Shown one piece after another: positions 5,280-5,930 of a DNA stretch of 5,930 nucleotides. Numbering within the stretch: the first letter of the stretch is position 1; every line of letters begins with the position of its first letter. The stretch spans positions 1 to 5,930 of the forward strand of contig CAKUKJ010000167.1 of assembly GCA_934662525.1 (NCBI GenBank), given 5' to 3'. The notes below the pieces were generated by a model. It was given only the letters and a program-made list of their open reading frames with translations, made no database searches and had not been told where the DNA came from. Source of the DNA: an uncultured Coriobacteriales bacterium (GTDB lineage Bacteria; Actinomycetota; Coriobacteriia; Coriobacteriales; UMGS124). The translations under genes were made by a program, and so were the position numbers.

Positions 5280-5930
5280 ATGATAGTGACTCGCAGGACG
5301 TTTTTTGACGCGGCGGCGCTCGCCCTTGTGGGCGGCGGGGCGTTGGGTTTGACCGCACAGGCGCAGGCAGACCAGGCGCCTGCGGACGCGTCGCATGGCT
5401 CTGACGCCGCCGACGCCCCCTCGCCCGGCTCGCTTCCCCCTAAGCCGCTCGCCCCCAAGAAGGTTGCCCCGAACCCTTTCATGGGCACGAGCGAGTCGAA
5501 CATCCACCACGACTGCTTCAACACCGACTCAACCGACGCCGTGCTGCCCGTCGGTATATTCCCCGAGGTCAACGTCGCGTTTGAGACAACGAACCCCAAT
5601 GCCAGCCCGGCCGTTTTCTTCGACAACTTCGACAATCCCATCTCGCCTTTGCTCGGCGGTCTCGCCATCCGCGACCTCGACGCCGAGGAGGTCTCCACGC
5701 TGGGGTGCTTCTCGCCCACGGAGCACGACGGGGGCGGGTATGTCATCCAAAGCTCGTATTCCTTTGTGGACGCGCGCAACCTCATCGTGTGCCCCACCTC
5801 GCACAACCATGTGCTCATGCTGCGCGCGACCGACGAGACGGGCACGCCCCTGCCGGTCTTCGAGAAAGTGCTCGACATCGATGTCAAGGCGGCGGCCGAG
5901 GCGGCCCTCGGCATGCCCCTCGACCAGAAC
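5280..5930 (+). CDS. Tat-exported protein, N-terminal part, probable beta-propeller type; cut by window edge
   Basis: The frame is open from ATG-5280 to the last base, giving 217 residues of a longer protein. Residues 1-30 are a twin-arginine signal: TRRTFFD (4-10), a hydrophobic Ala/Gly/Leu stretch, and an AQA cleavage site before D31, so the protein should be exported folded. Residues 31-64 are an Ala/Asp/Pro-rich linker. The mature part begins NPFMG (65-69) and NIHHD (74-78), and later has GGGY (151-154) and a hydrophobic strand ending CPTSHNHVLML (171-181). From memory these resemble the start of secreted actinobacterial and proteobacterial propeller-like proteins (NPFM, SNIHND, GGGYF, a repeated strand per blade) with no known function; this is recall and not a search. 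No lipobox, no cofactor motif and no catalytic site is visible yet. Cys79, Cys143 and Cys171 could form disulfides. It is divergent from the kinase and has its own control region, so it probably starts a separate transcript. Confidence 0.85.
   Translation, partial: MIVTRRTFFDAAALALVGGGALGLTAQAQADQAPADASHGSDAADAPSPGSLPPKPLAPKKVAPNPFMGTSESNIHHDCFNTDSTDAVLPVGIFPEVNVAFETTNPNASPAVFFDNFDNPISPLLGGLAIRDLDAEEVSTLGCFSPTEHDGGGYVIQSSYSFVDARNLIVCPTSHNHVLMLRATDETGTPLPVFEKVLDIDVKAAAEAALGMPLDQN

Noticed and set aside
5243..5914. 223-codon minus-strand open frame over the right edge
   Set aside because: It is antisense to the Tat-signal gene, whose ribosome site, signal peptide and codon use are convincing.
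1..5930. CRISPR arrays, tRNA or rRNA genes, insertion sequences, attachment sites
   Set aside because: No spaced identical repeats, no cloverleaf-type sequence, no transposase and no terminal inverted repeats were seen by eye on either strand.

Overview
This is a GC-rich window (roughly 60-65% by eye) with strong G/C third-position bias. It holds three complete genes and one gene cut by the right edge. A hybrid sensor kinase with two periplasmic solute-binding modules, a HAD phosphatase, a PfkB sugar kinase and a Tat-exported protein together suggest a Coriobacteriia / Eggerthellaceae-type actinobacterium. That placement is inferred from protein style, and no marker gene is present.

Layout. 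Positions 1-322 are a non-coding leader with an A/T-rich patch and small repeats. Positions 323-3139 (+) encode a 938-residue hybrid histidine kinase: signal peptide, two Venus-flytrap domains, one membrane helix, HisKA, HATPase, receiver. Nine bases later a HAD-superfamily phosphatase starts (3149, +), apparently co-transcribed. Its recognisable domain ends near 3826, but the frame has no stop until 4972. It therefore runs antisense across the whole next gene, a fructokinase-like PfkB kinase (3908-4930, -). Positions 4931-5279 form a 349-bp divergent control region between the kinase and the last gene. It carries a palindrome by the kinase start, a degenerate repeated element, a -10-like GATAAT and an 8-bp inverted repeat in the probable leader RNA. 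From 5280 to the edge a Tat-signal secreted protein begins, probably a beta-propeller-type protein of uncharacterised function.

How they fit. The sensor would detect a small extracytoplasmic solute and phosphorylate its own receiver. No HPt protein or DNA-binding response regulator lies in the window, so its output partner is elsewhere. The phosphatase and kinase are convergent and could both act on small phosphorylated metabolites, but nothing links them to one pathway. The observations most worth a second look are the stop-less phosphatase frame overprinting the kinase, and the repeated element in front of the Tat protein that is partly echoed upstream of the sensor.
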